Source of the DNA: JACCQS01 sp050999295 | GTDB lineage: Bacteria > Actinomycetota > Actinomycetes > Mycobacteriales > Geodermatophilaceae | Reading direction: 5' to 3' | Assembly: GCA_050999295.1 (NCBI GenBank) | Contig: JBPCPI010000217.1 | Location: 1-16,281 of the forward strand | Length of the DNA stretch: 16,281 nt | Shown here: piece after piece, positions 1 through 6,662 of the stretch | Layout of the letters: each line of letters opens with the position of its first letter | Position numbering within the stretch: the first letter of the stretch is position 1 | The notes under the pieces: model-generated | Told to the model about the DNA's origin: nothing | What the model saw: only the letters and a program-made list of their open reading frames with translations | Databases searched by the model: none | Program-made: the position numbers and the translations under genes

Positions 1-299
1 TCCCGCTCGCGGCGGTACGGGACGTGCCCGAGCACGCTGATCTCTCCCGAGGTGGGGAAGAGCAGTCCGGACAGCATCTTCAGCGTGGTCGTCTTGCCGG
101 CCCCGTTCGGCCCGAGGAAGCCGACGACCTGGCCGGCAGGGATGTCGAAGGAGACTCCCGCCACCGCATGCACGTCCCGATGCTTACGCCGCACGAGGCT
201 GCGAATCGAGGCACGCAGGCCGGCCTCACGCTCGGGGACCCGGAAGGTCTTGCGGAGATCGGTGACGGCGATGTCGACCGGGGAGGGTTCTGGCACCAC
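1..299 (-). CDS. ABC transporter ATP-binding protein (N-terminal part, cut by window start)
   Basis: The minus strand encodes 99 residues of an ABC ATPase whose remainder lies before base 1. The Walker A motif GPNGAGKTT is intact at about residues 65-73, followed by the usual TLKMLSGLLFPTSGEI stretch. Signature and Walker B motifs would lie outside the window. The gapped N-terminus (a basic SIRSLVRRKHRD linker before the core sheet) resembles ATPases of ABC-2 type exporters (NatA/CcmA-like), so export of a drug, polysaccharide or ion is likely but the substrate is unknown. GTG at 299 is chosen because an in-frame TAG lies three codons upstream (308-306); a second GTG follows at 296. No clear ribosome binding site is seen. 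It sits 54 bp downstream of the VOC gene on the same strand and may be co-transcribed. Confidence 0.88.
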   Translation of the reverse strand, partial: MVPEPSPVDIAVTDLRKTFRVPEREAGLRASIRSLVRRKHRDVHAVAGVSFDIPAGQVVGFLGPNGAGKTTTLKMLSGLLFPTSGEISVLGHVPYRRER

Positions 300-353
300 G
301 TCACCCTAGGTCGGGGTGCGGCCTTCGGCGCGCGATTATGCGGTTGGGCGTTA

Positions 354-731
354 CTACGGCAGCTGCTGCAGTGCCCAGCCGTTGCCGTCGGGGTCCTTGA
401 AGTAGGCGTAGGAGACGGTCGGCTTTCCCTCCGCGGACATGGCCTGCACCTCGCTGACCTCGACTCCGCGCTCGATCAGTTCCGCGCGGCTGGCCGCGAT
501 GTCCTTGACGACAAGATGCAGGGCCTGCACCGAGCCGGGCGGCGTGTCCAGGATCCCGTTCCCGAAAGCGATCGAGCACGACGATCCCGGCGGGGTCAGT
601 TGGACGACCCGGAACTGCTCGCCGAACCTCTCGTCGAGATCCACCACGAACCCGATCTGGTCGGTGTAGAACGCCTTCGCGCGATCGACATCGGTCACCG
701 GGATCGGTACCAACTCCAGTTTCATGTCCAT
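354..731 (-). CDS. VOC family (glyoxalase/bleomycin-resistance fold) protein
   Basis: A 125-residue protein of the vicinal oxygen chelate superfamily. It starts KLELVPIPVTDVDRAKAFY, the typical first beta-alpha unit, and ends in the conserved YFKDPDGNGWALQQ strand. The length fits a single-domain, two-module VOC protein that works as a dimer. Family members are metal-dependent lyases, dioxygenases or drug-binding resistance proteins; the substrate cannot be told from sequence. ATG at 731 is chosen because GAAGGAG lies 9 nt before it (741-747); the open frame continues upstream to 929 without family similarity. Its downstream neighbour on the same strand is the ABC ATPase, so a small detoxification or export pair is possible but unproven. 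Confidence 0.88.
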   Translation of the reverse strand: MDMKLELVPIPVTDVDRAKAFYTDQIGFVVDLDERFGEQFRVVQLTPPGSSCSIAFGNGILDTPPGSVQALHLVVKDIAASRAELIERGVEVSEVQAMSAEGKPTVSYAYFKDPDGNGWALQQLP

Positions 732-865
732 GCCAGTCACTCCTTCGAGGCTAGCCAACGGGCTTTCAAGTAGGTCGGACCACCCTGCCGTTCTCGACCT
801 CGGTGACCGCATTCCCTGGGGAGTGCGAGCCAGGTGTTCGGGGTTCGATCTTCCCCCCGACTGGG

Positions 866-2206
866 CTATTCGGTCGGTGGTGGGTGGTGGAGGAGGTTGA
901 GGAGGGGTTTCTGGTCGGGGTCGATCCATCGGGGTGGGGTGAACCAGGCCCGTCCGCCGCGGATGGTGACGGTCCAGTCGCCTTTCTCTATTTCGTGGTG
1001 GTGGAACTGGCAGAGCAGCACCCCGTTGCCCAGGTCGGTTGGGCCGCCGTCGAGCCAGCTGCGGATGTGATGTGCCTGGGTCCAGGAGGGTGGCCTATCA
1101 CAGCCTGGCCAGGCGCAGCCGCGGTCGCGGACGTCGAGGGCGGTGCGGATCCGGCCGGTGAACAGCCGGACGGTGCGGCCGATGTCGAGGGGGGTGCCGG
1201 TGGGGGAAAGCCAGACCGGGACGAGTTCGGCGTCGTCGGCCAGTGCCCGGGTGAGGGTGGGGCTGAGCTGGGTGCCGTCGGCCAGGCGGCCGGCGCCGGT
1301 CCGGTCCTTGAGTGACTGGAAGGGGATGGTGACGATGATTCGGGGTTTCACCCCGCCGGATGATGGTTGGTCGCCCGAGTGCAGGCACTTCCGGATCGCT
1401 TCGACCAGCGCATCATGGCGGCGCTGCCCGAAGGTCCGGGTATCGCCCGCGGCCGCCACCGGGCCCTCGACCGCGCCGTCCGGGGTGCTCCGGGGTGCGG
1501 TGGCGGCGGTCAGGTAGGCGGCTAGGGTGGCGTACCCGACCGCGTCGAGTTTGGCCCGCAACGTCCCACCGGCACCGGATGTGCTGGGAGTCAGGGTCAG
1601 GTCCCGGCCGCGATACGCGTCGTCTTCCTTCTCGCGGATCGGCTTCTCATCCCGGGCTTGGACGCCGTCGGGGTCGATGATCTCGGCCAGGCGGCGGCCG
1701 ATCCGGGTCAGCAGCACCGAGTCGAAGGATGCCGCGGATTCGATCATCGTGGCCTCGGCCTGGGGCCGTTTCGCGACCGGAGTCTCTGGGGGTAGGTCCG
1801 CGATGGCGTGCACGCACACCTGCGCCTGGGCCAGCGAGAGGTCCCCGGCAGCGAGTGCGGCACCAACTGCTGGGAGGTCATCGCGTAGGGCGATCGCGGT
1901 CTTGACCAGGGCGGAGGCCTCACCCGGGCCGACCCGGTGCGCTGAGCGCAGCCAGGCCCGCGTCGACGGGCACCCGCGGTGTGCGGGCATGCCCCGGGCG
2001 TCGACCTCGGCCAGCTGGGCCAGTAGCAGCGCATCGACCTGCGCGCGCAGGGCGAGGGTCTCCCGGACGTCCTCGGCCAGTTCGGTGTCTGAGCGCGACC
2101 ACAGCCCACCTTCTACGGCCTGCGAGACCGCGGCCCGGGCCACCGCGACCGGACCGACCCCCGGCACCGGGCCGGAGCCGGGAAGGAGGGTGGTGGTGCT
2201 GGTCAT
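866..2206 (-). CDS. DUF222 / HNH endonuclease, 13E12-repeat-type protein
   Basis: A 446-residue, apparently full-length member of the actinobacterial DUF222-HNH family (REP13E12 proteins of M. tuberculosis). The N-terminal two thirds is the alpha-helical DUF222 region (ALRAQVDALLLAQLAEVDARG, then GPGEASALVKTAIAL and LSLAQAQVCVHAI). The C-terminus is a zinc-bound HNH nuclease: C364 and C369 (CAWPGC), H379-H380 (QAHHI), N394 (LGNGVLLC), C399 and H402-H404 (CQFHHHEI), so the catalytic His-Asn-His set looks intact. Family members are multi-copy, several are DNA-damage induced, and their cellular role is unsettled. No Shine-Dalgarno precedes the ATG, but a TACTGT box sits 6 nt upstream, suggesting a leaderless mRNA. 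The upstream region carries unusual repeats described separately. Confidence 0.93.
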   Translation of the reverse strand: MTSTTTLLPGSGPVPGVGPVAVARAAVSQAVEGGLWSRSDTELAEDVRETLALRAQVDALLLAQLAEVDARGMPAHRGCPSTRAWLRSAHRVGPGEASALVKTAIALRDDLPAVGAALAAGDLSLAQAQVCVHAIADLPPETPVAKRPQAEATMIESAASFDSVLLTRIGRRLAEIIDPDGVQARDEKPIREKEDDAYRGRDLTLTPSTSGAGGTLRAKLDAVGYATLAAYLTAATAPRSTPDGAVEGPVAAAGDTRTFGQRRHDALVEAIRKCLHSGDQPSSGGVKPRIIVTIPFQSLKDRTGAGRLADGTQLSPTLTRALADDAELVPVWLSPTGTPLDIGRTVRLFTGRIRTALDVRDRGCAWPGCDRPPSWTQAHHIRSWLDGGPTDLGNGVLLCQFHHHEIEKGDWTVTIRGGRAWFTPPRWIDPDQKPLLNLLHHPPPTE

Positions 2207-2212
2207 GGGATC

Positions 2213-2218
2213 ACAGTA
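2213..2218 (-). promoter_or_regulatory. Candidate -10 box for leaderless DUF222-HNH transcript
   Basis: On the minus strand TACTGT (TANNNT type) ends 6 nt before the ATG at 2206, which would place the transcription start on the start codon. No ribosome binding site is present, which agrees with a leaderless transcript. No good -35 element is visible at 16-18 bp. Confidence 0.45.
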
Positions 2219-2310
2219 CGAAGGGGGTCTGACATTTCCGCCCTGGAATCCGCATGCGGCCCAACATTTTTCGAAGAATTTGTGTTCGTCGGGCCGACCG
2301 GCGGGAGTGA

Positions 2311-2386
2311 AAGTTGATCATCGGAATGTGCCCGGTTTTCACGTGTGAGAACGCCGATCAAAGGGCGATATTCCGATGATCAACTT
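2311..2386. repeat. 17-bp perfect inverted repeat with inner hairpin
   Basis: AAGTTGATCATCGGAAT at 2311-2327 is exactly complementary to ATTCCGATGATCAACTT at 2370-2386, with 42 nt between. The interval contains a second palindrome, GTTTTCAC-GT-GTGAGAAC at 2335-2352 (7 Watson-Crick pairs plus one G-T), so a single strand could fold into nested hairpins. A degenerate third copy of the right arm, CCGACGATCAACTCCG at 2557-2572, matches 14 of 16 bases of 2373-2388. The element lies 105-180 bp upstream of the DUF222-HNH start. It may be a MITE/REP-like end, a protein binding site or a structured RNA; there is no coding sequence in it. Confidence 0.75.
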
Positions 2387-2424
2387 CGAAGGAGCCGCCA
2401 ACGCAAGCCAGCCCAACCCGTACC

Positions 2425-2600
2425 CCGTCGTTGCTGCCGTACTTCAACCCCCGACAAGCACCGCCGGCCGGGCACAGACCGGACCCAGGCCAAGGCCACC
2501 CGTTGCCGCGCTCTTTCGCTTCTCCCCGGGACCGCCGGCCGGAGAACTAACAGGACCCGACGATCAACTCCGTCCGTTGCCGCGTTCTTCGTCCTTCACC
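2425..2600 (-). repeat. Imperfect ~72-bp tandem repeat upstream of DUF222-HNH gene
   Basis: This is noncoding DNA within the 2207-2639 gap. Three imperfect units are visible: CGTTGCTGCCG near 2429, CCGTTGCCGCG at 2500-2510 and CCGTTGCCGCG at 2574-2584. ACCGCCGGCCGG precedes the last two at 2460-2471 and 2531-2542. The period is 71-74 bp. Read on the minus strand (the direction of the DUF222 gene), each unit has a purine-rich core such as GCGAAAGAGCGCGGCAACGG followed about 32-35 nt later by GGCCGGCGG. The same core and spacing occur upstream of the gene at 16221. The open frames crossing the region have no family-like composition. Confidence 0.65.
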
Positions 2601-2639
2601 AACCACAAACCGCAAGCCGGGTAACAGACCAGGCGCCGA

Positions 2640-3410
2640 TCAGACGTCCCACCAAACCGTGCTGGCGCTCATCGGAGCCGCAGGTGCGAGCTCACGCATC
2701 GCAGCGGCTACCTCCGGTTCGCGCTCGGCCGCCAGGCAGAGTCGGCGCCGGTTGAAGGCCAGCACGACATCAGGCGCGGCATTGGCCCACACCGACTTCC
2801 GGTGGAAGGTCTCCGCGTGGGCATCGAAGCCGAGCTCGATCGTGACGTCCAGGAAGTCGGCCACGGTGGGCCCGTCCGGCCGATCCTGATGGTGAAAGTG
2901 TCGCCAGAGCGCGGCCATCGAGGTCCACGGGTGCGAGTCGGTCAGTTCCACCACCACCCGTCGCCGGGCGTGGTCGGTCATCGTGCGCAGGAAGTCGCCG
3001 ATGTCAGGCACGTTGTAGACCACGTTGGCCGCAACCACGACATCCGCCTCAGGCACCTCACCACAGACGTCGGCCCAGGCGCCCTGAAAGGTGCGGGTCG
3101 GCCTACCATCGGCCTTCGCCGCCGCAGCAAAGGACTCCAGCATCCGGTCAGACGAGTCCACGCCGATCAACAGTCCGGCCCGGTCTGCAACCGGAATGCT
3201 CGCCGCGCCGCCACCACAGCCGATGTCGAGCAGCGCGCCGCCTTCGGGCAGTGCAGCCAGGATGGCCCGGTGTGTCGCCTCGGCTCCGCTCGAGGTCCCG
3301 AACAGCCCCGCAGGGAAGCCGTACGGCGACTCCGGCGCGGCGGCCAGGATCTCCGGATCGATGGCCCAGGCCGCGAGTTGCTCGGCCCAGACCTCCTGCG
3401 CTCTACCCAT
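2640..3410 (-). CDS. Class I SAM-dependent methyltransferase
   Basis: A 256-residue protein with a Rossmann-fold methyltransferase core. Motif I is LLDIGCGGG at residues 60-68, the acidic residue ending strand 2 is D85 (GVDSSDRM), and a motif near residues 123-136 (DVVVAANVVYNVPD) corresponds to the strand 4 region. The C-terminal part (HPWTSMAALWRHFHHQDRPDGP) is not one I can tie to a named substrate class, so the acceptor is unknown. ATG at 3410 is supported by AGGGAG 5 nt upstream. It is divergent from gpmA with only 35 bp between start codons, so the two promoters must overlap each other or the coding regions. Confidence 0.88.
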   Translation of the reverse strand: MGRAQEVWAEQLAAWAIDPEILAAAPESPYGFPAGLFGTSSGAEATHRAILAALPEGGALLDIGCGGGAASIPVADRAGLLIGVDSSDRMLESFAAAAKADGRPTRTFQGAWADVCGEVPEADVVVAANVVYNVPDIGDFLRTMTDHARRRVVVELTDSHPWTSMAALWRHFHHQDRPDGPTVADFLDVTIELGFDAHAETFHRKSVWANAAPDVVLAFNRRRLCLAAEREPEVAAAMRELAPAAPMSASTVWWDV

Positions 3411-3445
3411 CGAGACTCCCTATCGTCATCCGGCAGGATGAGCCG

Positions 3446-4210
3446 GTGACTGCGACCACCGGCACCGGCACCCTCATCCTGCTCCGGCATGGCGAGAGCC
3501 GCTGGAACAAGCTGAACCTGTTCACCGGCTGGGTCGATGTCGGACTGAGCGACCAGGGAGCCGCGGAGGCAGCGCGCGCCGGGGAGCTTCTGCGCAAGCA
3601 TGACCTGCTGCCCGATGTCGTGCACACCTCGGTGCAGCGCCGGGCGATCCGCACCGCCGAACTGGCTCTGGATGCCGCGGACCGCCTGTGGTTGCCGGTA
3701 CGCCGCTCCTGGCGGCTCAACGAGCGCCACTACGGCGGCCTGCAGGGCAAGGACAAGGCCGAGACCCTGGCCGAGTACGGCGAGGAGCAGTTCATGCTCT
3801 GGCGCCGCTCCTACGACACTCCGCCGCCACCGCTGGACGAGGACGACGAGAACTCGCAGTTCCACGATCCCAGGTATGCCGAGCTACCGCCCGAACTCCG
3901 ACCGCGTACGGAGTGCCTGGCCGACGTCGTCGTGCGCATGCTGCCGTATTGGTACGACGCGATCGTCCCTGATCTACGGGCCGGCCGTACCGTTCTGGTT
4001 GCCGCCCATGGAAACAGCCTGCGCGCCCTCATCAAGCACCTCGACGGCATGAGCGAGCAGGCGGTGGTCGGCCTCAACGTGCCGACCGGCATCCCGCTGC
4101 GCTATGACCTCAACGCGGATCTGCGCCCTGCCAACCGAGGCGGCAGGTATCTCGATCCCGAGGCCGCCGCCGCCGCGATCGAGGCGGTCAAGAACCAGGG
4201 GAAGAAGTAG
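3446..4210 (+). CDS. gpmA: 2,3-bisphosphoglycerate-dependent phosphoglycerate mutase
   Basis: A 254-residue histidine phosphatase superfamily enzyme interconverting 3- and 2-phosphoglycerate in glycolysis and gluconeogenesis. The phosphohistidine motif LLRHGES has H15; R65-R66 (QRRAIRT), E93 (RLNERHYG) and H188 (AAHGNS) complete the active site. The text closely follows the mycobacterial Gpm1 pattern (LFTGWVDVGL, YGEEQFMLWRRSYDTPPPP, VPTGIPLRYDL). The open frame extends to 3251, but GTG at 3446 is chosen because AGGA lies 7 nt before it (3435-3438) and the family begins just before LILLRHGES. Its last 23 bp overlap the 3' end of the opposing DUF1772-like gene. In mycobacteria gpm directly precedes senX3-regX3; here an accessory cassette separates them. 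Confidence 0.97.
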   Translation: MTATTGTGTLILLRHGESRWNKLNLFTGWVDVGLSDQGAAEAARAGELLRKHDLLPDVVHTSVQRRAIRTAELALDAADRLWLPVRRSWRLNERHYGGLQGKDKAETLAEYGEEQFMLWRRSYDTPPPPLDEDDENSQFHDPRYAELPPELRPRTECLADVVVRMLPYWYDAIVPDLRAGRTVLVAAHGNSLRALIKHLDGMSEQAVVGLNVPTGIPLRYDLNADLRPANRGGRYLDPEAAAAAIEAVKNQGKK

Positions 4211-4697
4211 CTTTGCTGCTCACGATCGGGCTCAGTTGCAGTGCCGCCACCAGGAGCAGCATGGACAGAACCACGAATCCCGCGGTGAGGCCATGGCCCC
4301 ATTCCCATTGAGCCCGCACTGAATCCAGATCTGCTCGCGGGTCTTGCATCGACCAGGCCATTATTCTGGCATTGACCGACGCGTTGTAGGTCGTCGCGAC
4401 CACCGCCGTCGCAGCGACAAGGACCGCGGCAGCGCCCGTGACGAACGCTGCCGACCGAGATCGACGAAGCAACAGGGCCGTCGAGGTCAGCGTCGAGAAC
4501 AGCGCGACGAATATGGCGATCCGGGTACCGGTCCCGATGCTGTCGAACAAGCCTTGCATCAACTCGATGTAGCTCGAGACACCGAGTCGGACCCGCGGAC
4601 CGAAATCGGGGCTCAGGTGATGCCAGGTGGCGTACTGGAACAAGGCAACAGCCGTCACCGCCAGGAAGCTGATCCCCCTGATCAGCCGGGTGAGCAT
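4188..4697 (-). CDS. DUF1772-like four-helix membrane protein
   Basis: A 169-residue integral membrane protein with likely helices at about residues 5-23, 57-77, 83-105 and 135-155. The conserved features fit the DUF1772 (anthrone oxygenase-like) family: an Asn-rich loop after helix 3 (YNASVNARIMAW) and the R-x-x-W-x-x-x-H pattern (RAQWEWGH, residues 128-135) entering helix 4. Members include fungal anthrone oxygenases but most bacterial ones are uncharacterised. ATG at 4697 is chosen because it overlaps the stop of the SnoaL-like gene by one base (TGATG), implying translational coupling; the longer open frame to 4850 would lie inside that gene. The 3' end overlaps gpmA tail to tail by 23 bp. 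Confidence 0.75.
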   Translation of the reverse strand: MLTRLIRGISFLAVTAVALFQYATWHHLSPDFGPRVRLGVSSYIELMQGLFDSIGTGTRIAIFVALFSTLTSTALLLRRSRSAAFVTGAAAVLVAATAVVATTYNASVNARIMAWSMQDPRADLDSVRAQWEWGHGLTAGFVVLSMLLLVAALQLSPIVSSKATSSPGS

Positions 4698-5050
4698 CAG
4701 CGCCGAACCATCGCCCAGCGGTCGGTGAGCTTCCCGTCCCGCAGCCGGAACCAGACCATGGCCTCGGCGGGCCCCGCCGACCAGCGCATGGCAACGAGAT
4801 CGTCCTCGGCGATCATCCCGTCGATGCTGAATCGAACGTTGCCCGGCCACCGCTCATGCAGATCGGCATGCGTTGCCCGCGGCGAGTCGACGCCGTGGGC
4901 GTGATTGGGTACGGCGGCGTCGTGGTCGACGAAGTCGTCGGCGACGAGATCCTCGAACTCCGCCGATGCATCGGGGTCGGGGAGAACAACTTCGAAGATC
5001 CGCCGGATGGTCTCCTTGTTGGCGGCCGCCTGGTCCTGGGCATTGGTCAT
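4697..5050 (-). CDS. SnoaL-like / NTF2-fold protein
   Basis: A 117-residue cone-shaped alpha+beta barrel protein. NKETIRRIFEVVL at the start, then EFEDLVADDFVDHDAAVPN and the final strands VAMRWSAGPAEAMVWFRLRDGKLTDRWAMV match the SnoaL-like polyketide cyclase / NTF2-like pattern, including the acidic and His pair DHD typical of the pocket. The family covers polyketide cyclases, isomerases and many proteins of unknown substrate. It starts 10 bp after the SDR stop and ends on the start codon of the DUF1772-like gene, so the three form one tight minus-strand operon. Only a weak purine-rich stretch (GCGGGG) precedes the ATG. Confidence 0.82.
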   Translation of the reverse strand: MTNAQDQAAANKETIRRIFEVVLPDPDASAEFEDLVADDFVDHDAAVPNHAHGVDSPRATHADLHERWPGNVRFSIDGMIAEDDLVAMRWSAGPAEAMVWFRLRDGKLTDRWAMVRR

Positions 5051-5060
5051 CAGGCCCCGC

Positions 5061-5858
5061 TCAGCGCTTCGAGGCCTGGGCGCGGGCGACCTGCTCGCCG
5101 TGCTCGGGCGGATTCCGTCGGCGCATCATTTTCGCTCCGATTCCAGGCGCGAGCGTCACGACGAGGGCACCGAATCGGAGCTTTGCCGGAGCCACGACGA
5201 TCTCTGCCGGGTTGCGCTGGACCGCTCGAACGACGGCGTCCGCGACCTCCTGGGGTGAACTCGTCGGTGTTCCGGGCGGAAAGTCGATGCCGGTGTCGGC
5301 GTACATGCCCGCGTCGCGGACGAACCCGGGCAGAACGTTTGTGACGCCCACTCCGGTCTGGTGCAGGTCGTCGCGTAGGCCCAGCACAAAGCCGCGCAGC
5401 CCGAATTTCGTCGCGGAGTAGAGCGTCGCACCTGGTCGCGTCAGCCGGCCGAGCAGCGATGAGATGAATACCAGTTGCCCCTCGTTGCGTTGCTGCATTG
5501 CCGGCACCAGTGCGCGGGCAAGCTGCACCGGCGCATGCAGATTCACCTGGAACGCCCGGTCGATCTCGCCAGGGGTGAACCAGTCGATCGGGCCGGCTGC
5601 GGGCAAGGCTGCCCCGGACACCAGGATGTCGACTCCTCTTGCGCGCTCCGCGAGCCGGGCGACCTGGTCGGGATCTGCCAGATCCGCCACGACCGGCTCG
5701 GCCCGTCCACCCAGATCCGAGCAGAGCCGTTCGAGCGCGCGCTCGTCGCGGCCGGTCAGCAGCAGGCTGGCACCGCGAGCGTGCAAGGTGGCGGCGATCA
5801 CCCGCCCGATCCCGCCAGACGCGCCGGTCACGAGCACACGGTGTCCTTCGATATCCAT
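5061..5858 (-). CDS. Short-chain dehydrogenase/reductase (SDR)
   Basis: A 265-residue classical SDR. Cofactor motif TGASGGIG is at residues 11-18, TGRDER at 35-40 suggests NADP(H) preference, N106 lies in QVNLHAP, S133-S134 in FISS, and the catalytic pair Y147/K151 in YSATK. The C-terminal NPAEIVVAPAKLRFGALVVTLAP segment is often seen in SDRs of ketoreductase type; the substrate is unknown. ATG at 5858 is preferred over the longer frame (to 5894) because GGGGAGG sits 7 nt upstream and MDIEGHRVLVTGA is the normal beginning. It is the first gene of the SDR-SnoaL-DUF1772 operon and diverges from the tetR gene, with a repeated motif in the shared promoter region. Confidence 0.93.
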   Translation of the reverse strand: MDIEGHRVLVTGASGGIGRVIAATLHARGASLLLTGRDERALERLCSDLGGRAEPVVADLADPDQVARLAERARGVDILVSGAALPAAGPIDWFTPGEIDRAFQVNLHAPVQLARALVPAMQQRNEGQLVFISSLLGRLTRPGATLYSATKFGLRGFVLGLRDDLHQTGVGVTNVLPGFVRDAGMYADTGIDFPPGTPTSSPQEVADAVVRAVQRNPAEIVVAPAKLRFGALVVTLAPGIGAKMMRRRNPPEHGEQVARAQASKR

Positions 5859-5898
5859 CGCAATCCTCCCCGCGAAGCACTCCGAGCAGAGCACCCGC

Positions 5899-5954
5899 GT
5901 AAACTCACGTCCGAAAACTAACGCGTGAAAGCTAACACACGAAAGCTAACGCCC
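5899..5954. promoter_or_regulatory. Four 14-bp tandem units, candidate TetR operator
   Basis: In the 147-bp divergent region between the SDR and tetR genes, GAAAACTAAC at 5913, GAAAGCTAAC at 5927 and GAAAGCTAAC at 5941 recur every 14 bp, with a degenerate fourth unit GTAAACTCAC at 5899. On the minus strand the units contain TAGTTT/TAGCTT, which resemble -10 boxes for the SDR operon. A regulator bound here could block both divergent promoters. Assignment to the adjacent TetR protein is inference from position; the motif is a direct repeat rather than the usual palindrome. Confidence 0.55.
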
Positions 5955-6005
5955 GTTACGCCAGGAATCAAATAGTCGAAGCAGGCGTCAAGGAGGGTCG
6001 AGCGC

Positions 6006-6650
6006 ATGGCGGAGTCAGCGCCCCGGCTGCGCAATCCGCGCGGCCAGGGTGCCCGGTTGCGGACCGAGTTGATCGACGCGGCGAGTGACCTGCTGGCAGA
6101 TCTGGGCAGCGCCGAACGGTTGTCGATCCGAGCTGTGGCGGCGGCCGCCGGCGTGGCGGCGCCCTCGGTCTACCGGCATTTCCCGGATCTGGACAGCCTG
6201 TTGCTTGCCGTGGTCGTGGCCCGCGCCGGCGAGTTCGCGCAAGCCCTCGATGATGCTGCAGCCGTGGCCGAGGAGCCCTTCGATGCCCTACGCCGACGCT
6301 GTCAGGCCTACCTGAGCTTCGCGACCATCCATCCGGCGCACTACCGAGTGTTGTTCAACGCCACCGGGTTCGGTCCGCTTAACGTGGGAACCGAGGGACG
6401 CTACGAACATCCGTGCTCGGCCTCGTTCACCGGGCTCAAGGAAGCAGTCCGACGATGCCTCGACACGCGCAGTGGCAGCACAGCCGACCGGAACAACCAC
6501 TTCCTGGCCTTCCAGCTGTGGGCGTGGCTGCATGGCCTGGTCGATTTGCGGATCTCCAAGTCAGGGATGCCCTGGCCCCCGGCAGAGGCGCTGCTAGACG
6601 CGACGCTGGCCGACCTCGGGCTCGCAGGCGGACCGCCGGATCCGAAATAG
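6006..6650 (+). CDS. TetR/AcrR family transcriptional regulator
   Basis: A 214-residue repressor. The N-terminal HTH spans about residues 18-63 (LRTELIDAASDLLAD, then LSIRAVAAAAGVAAPSVYRHFPDLDSLLLAV). The remainder is the helical ligand-binding and dimer domain with an AHYRVLFNATG stretch common in TetR_C_13/WHG-type members. ATG at 6006 is supported by AAGGAGG at 5991-5997 with 8 nt spacing. Divergent orientation to the SDR-SnoaL-DUF1772 operon strongly suggests that it controls that operon, probably in response to a small hydrophobic ligand, and itself through the 14-bp repeats upstream. It converges on phoU with 12 bp between stops. Confidence 0.93.
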   Translation: MAESAPRLRNPRGQGARLRTELIDAASDLLADLGSAERLSIRAVAAAAGVAAPSVYRHFPDLDSLLLAVVVARAGEFAQALDDAAAVAEEPFDALRRRCQAYLSFATIHPAHYRVLFNATGFGPLNVGTEGRYEHPCSASFTGLKEAVRRCLDTRSGSTADRNNHFLAFQLWAWLHGLVDLRISKSGMPWPPAEALLDATLADLGLAGGPPDPK

Positions 6651-6662
6651 GCACTGAAAGGG

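Noticed and set aside
830..865. tRNA-like GGTTCGATC stretch near 842
   Set aside because: The bases around it do not form a T stem, and no acceptor, anticodon or D arm can be drawn.
2207..2300. SOS box for the DUF222-HNH gene at 2206
   Set aside because: TCGAAGAATTTGTGTTCG near 2273 has the wrong spacing and a changed half site compared with TCGAAC-N4-GTTCGA.
2425..2600. CRISPR-like array
   Set aside because: Units are imperfect along their whole length with no constant repeat and variable spacer pattern, and no cas genes are present.
2345..2755. 136-codon open frame in the DUF222-methyltransferase gap
   Set aside because: It starts inside the inverted repeat, crosses the 72-bp repeats and runs into the methyltransferase gene on the other strand; it is Arg/Pro/Thr rich with no recognisable fold.
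3251..3445. N-terminal extension of GpmA by 65 codons
   Set aside because: The extension lies antisense to the methyltransferase start, has no family similarity, and the GTG at 3446 has a proper ribosome binding site.
5050..5880. 276-codon minus-strand frame overlapping the SDR gene
   Set aside because: It is the Arg-rich shadow of the SDR reading frame; the SDR frame has all family motifs.
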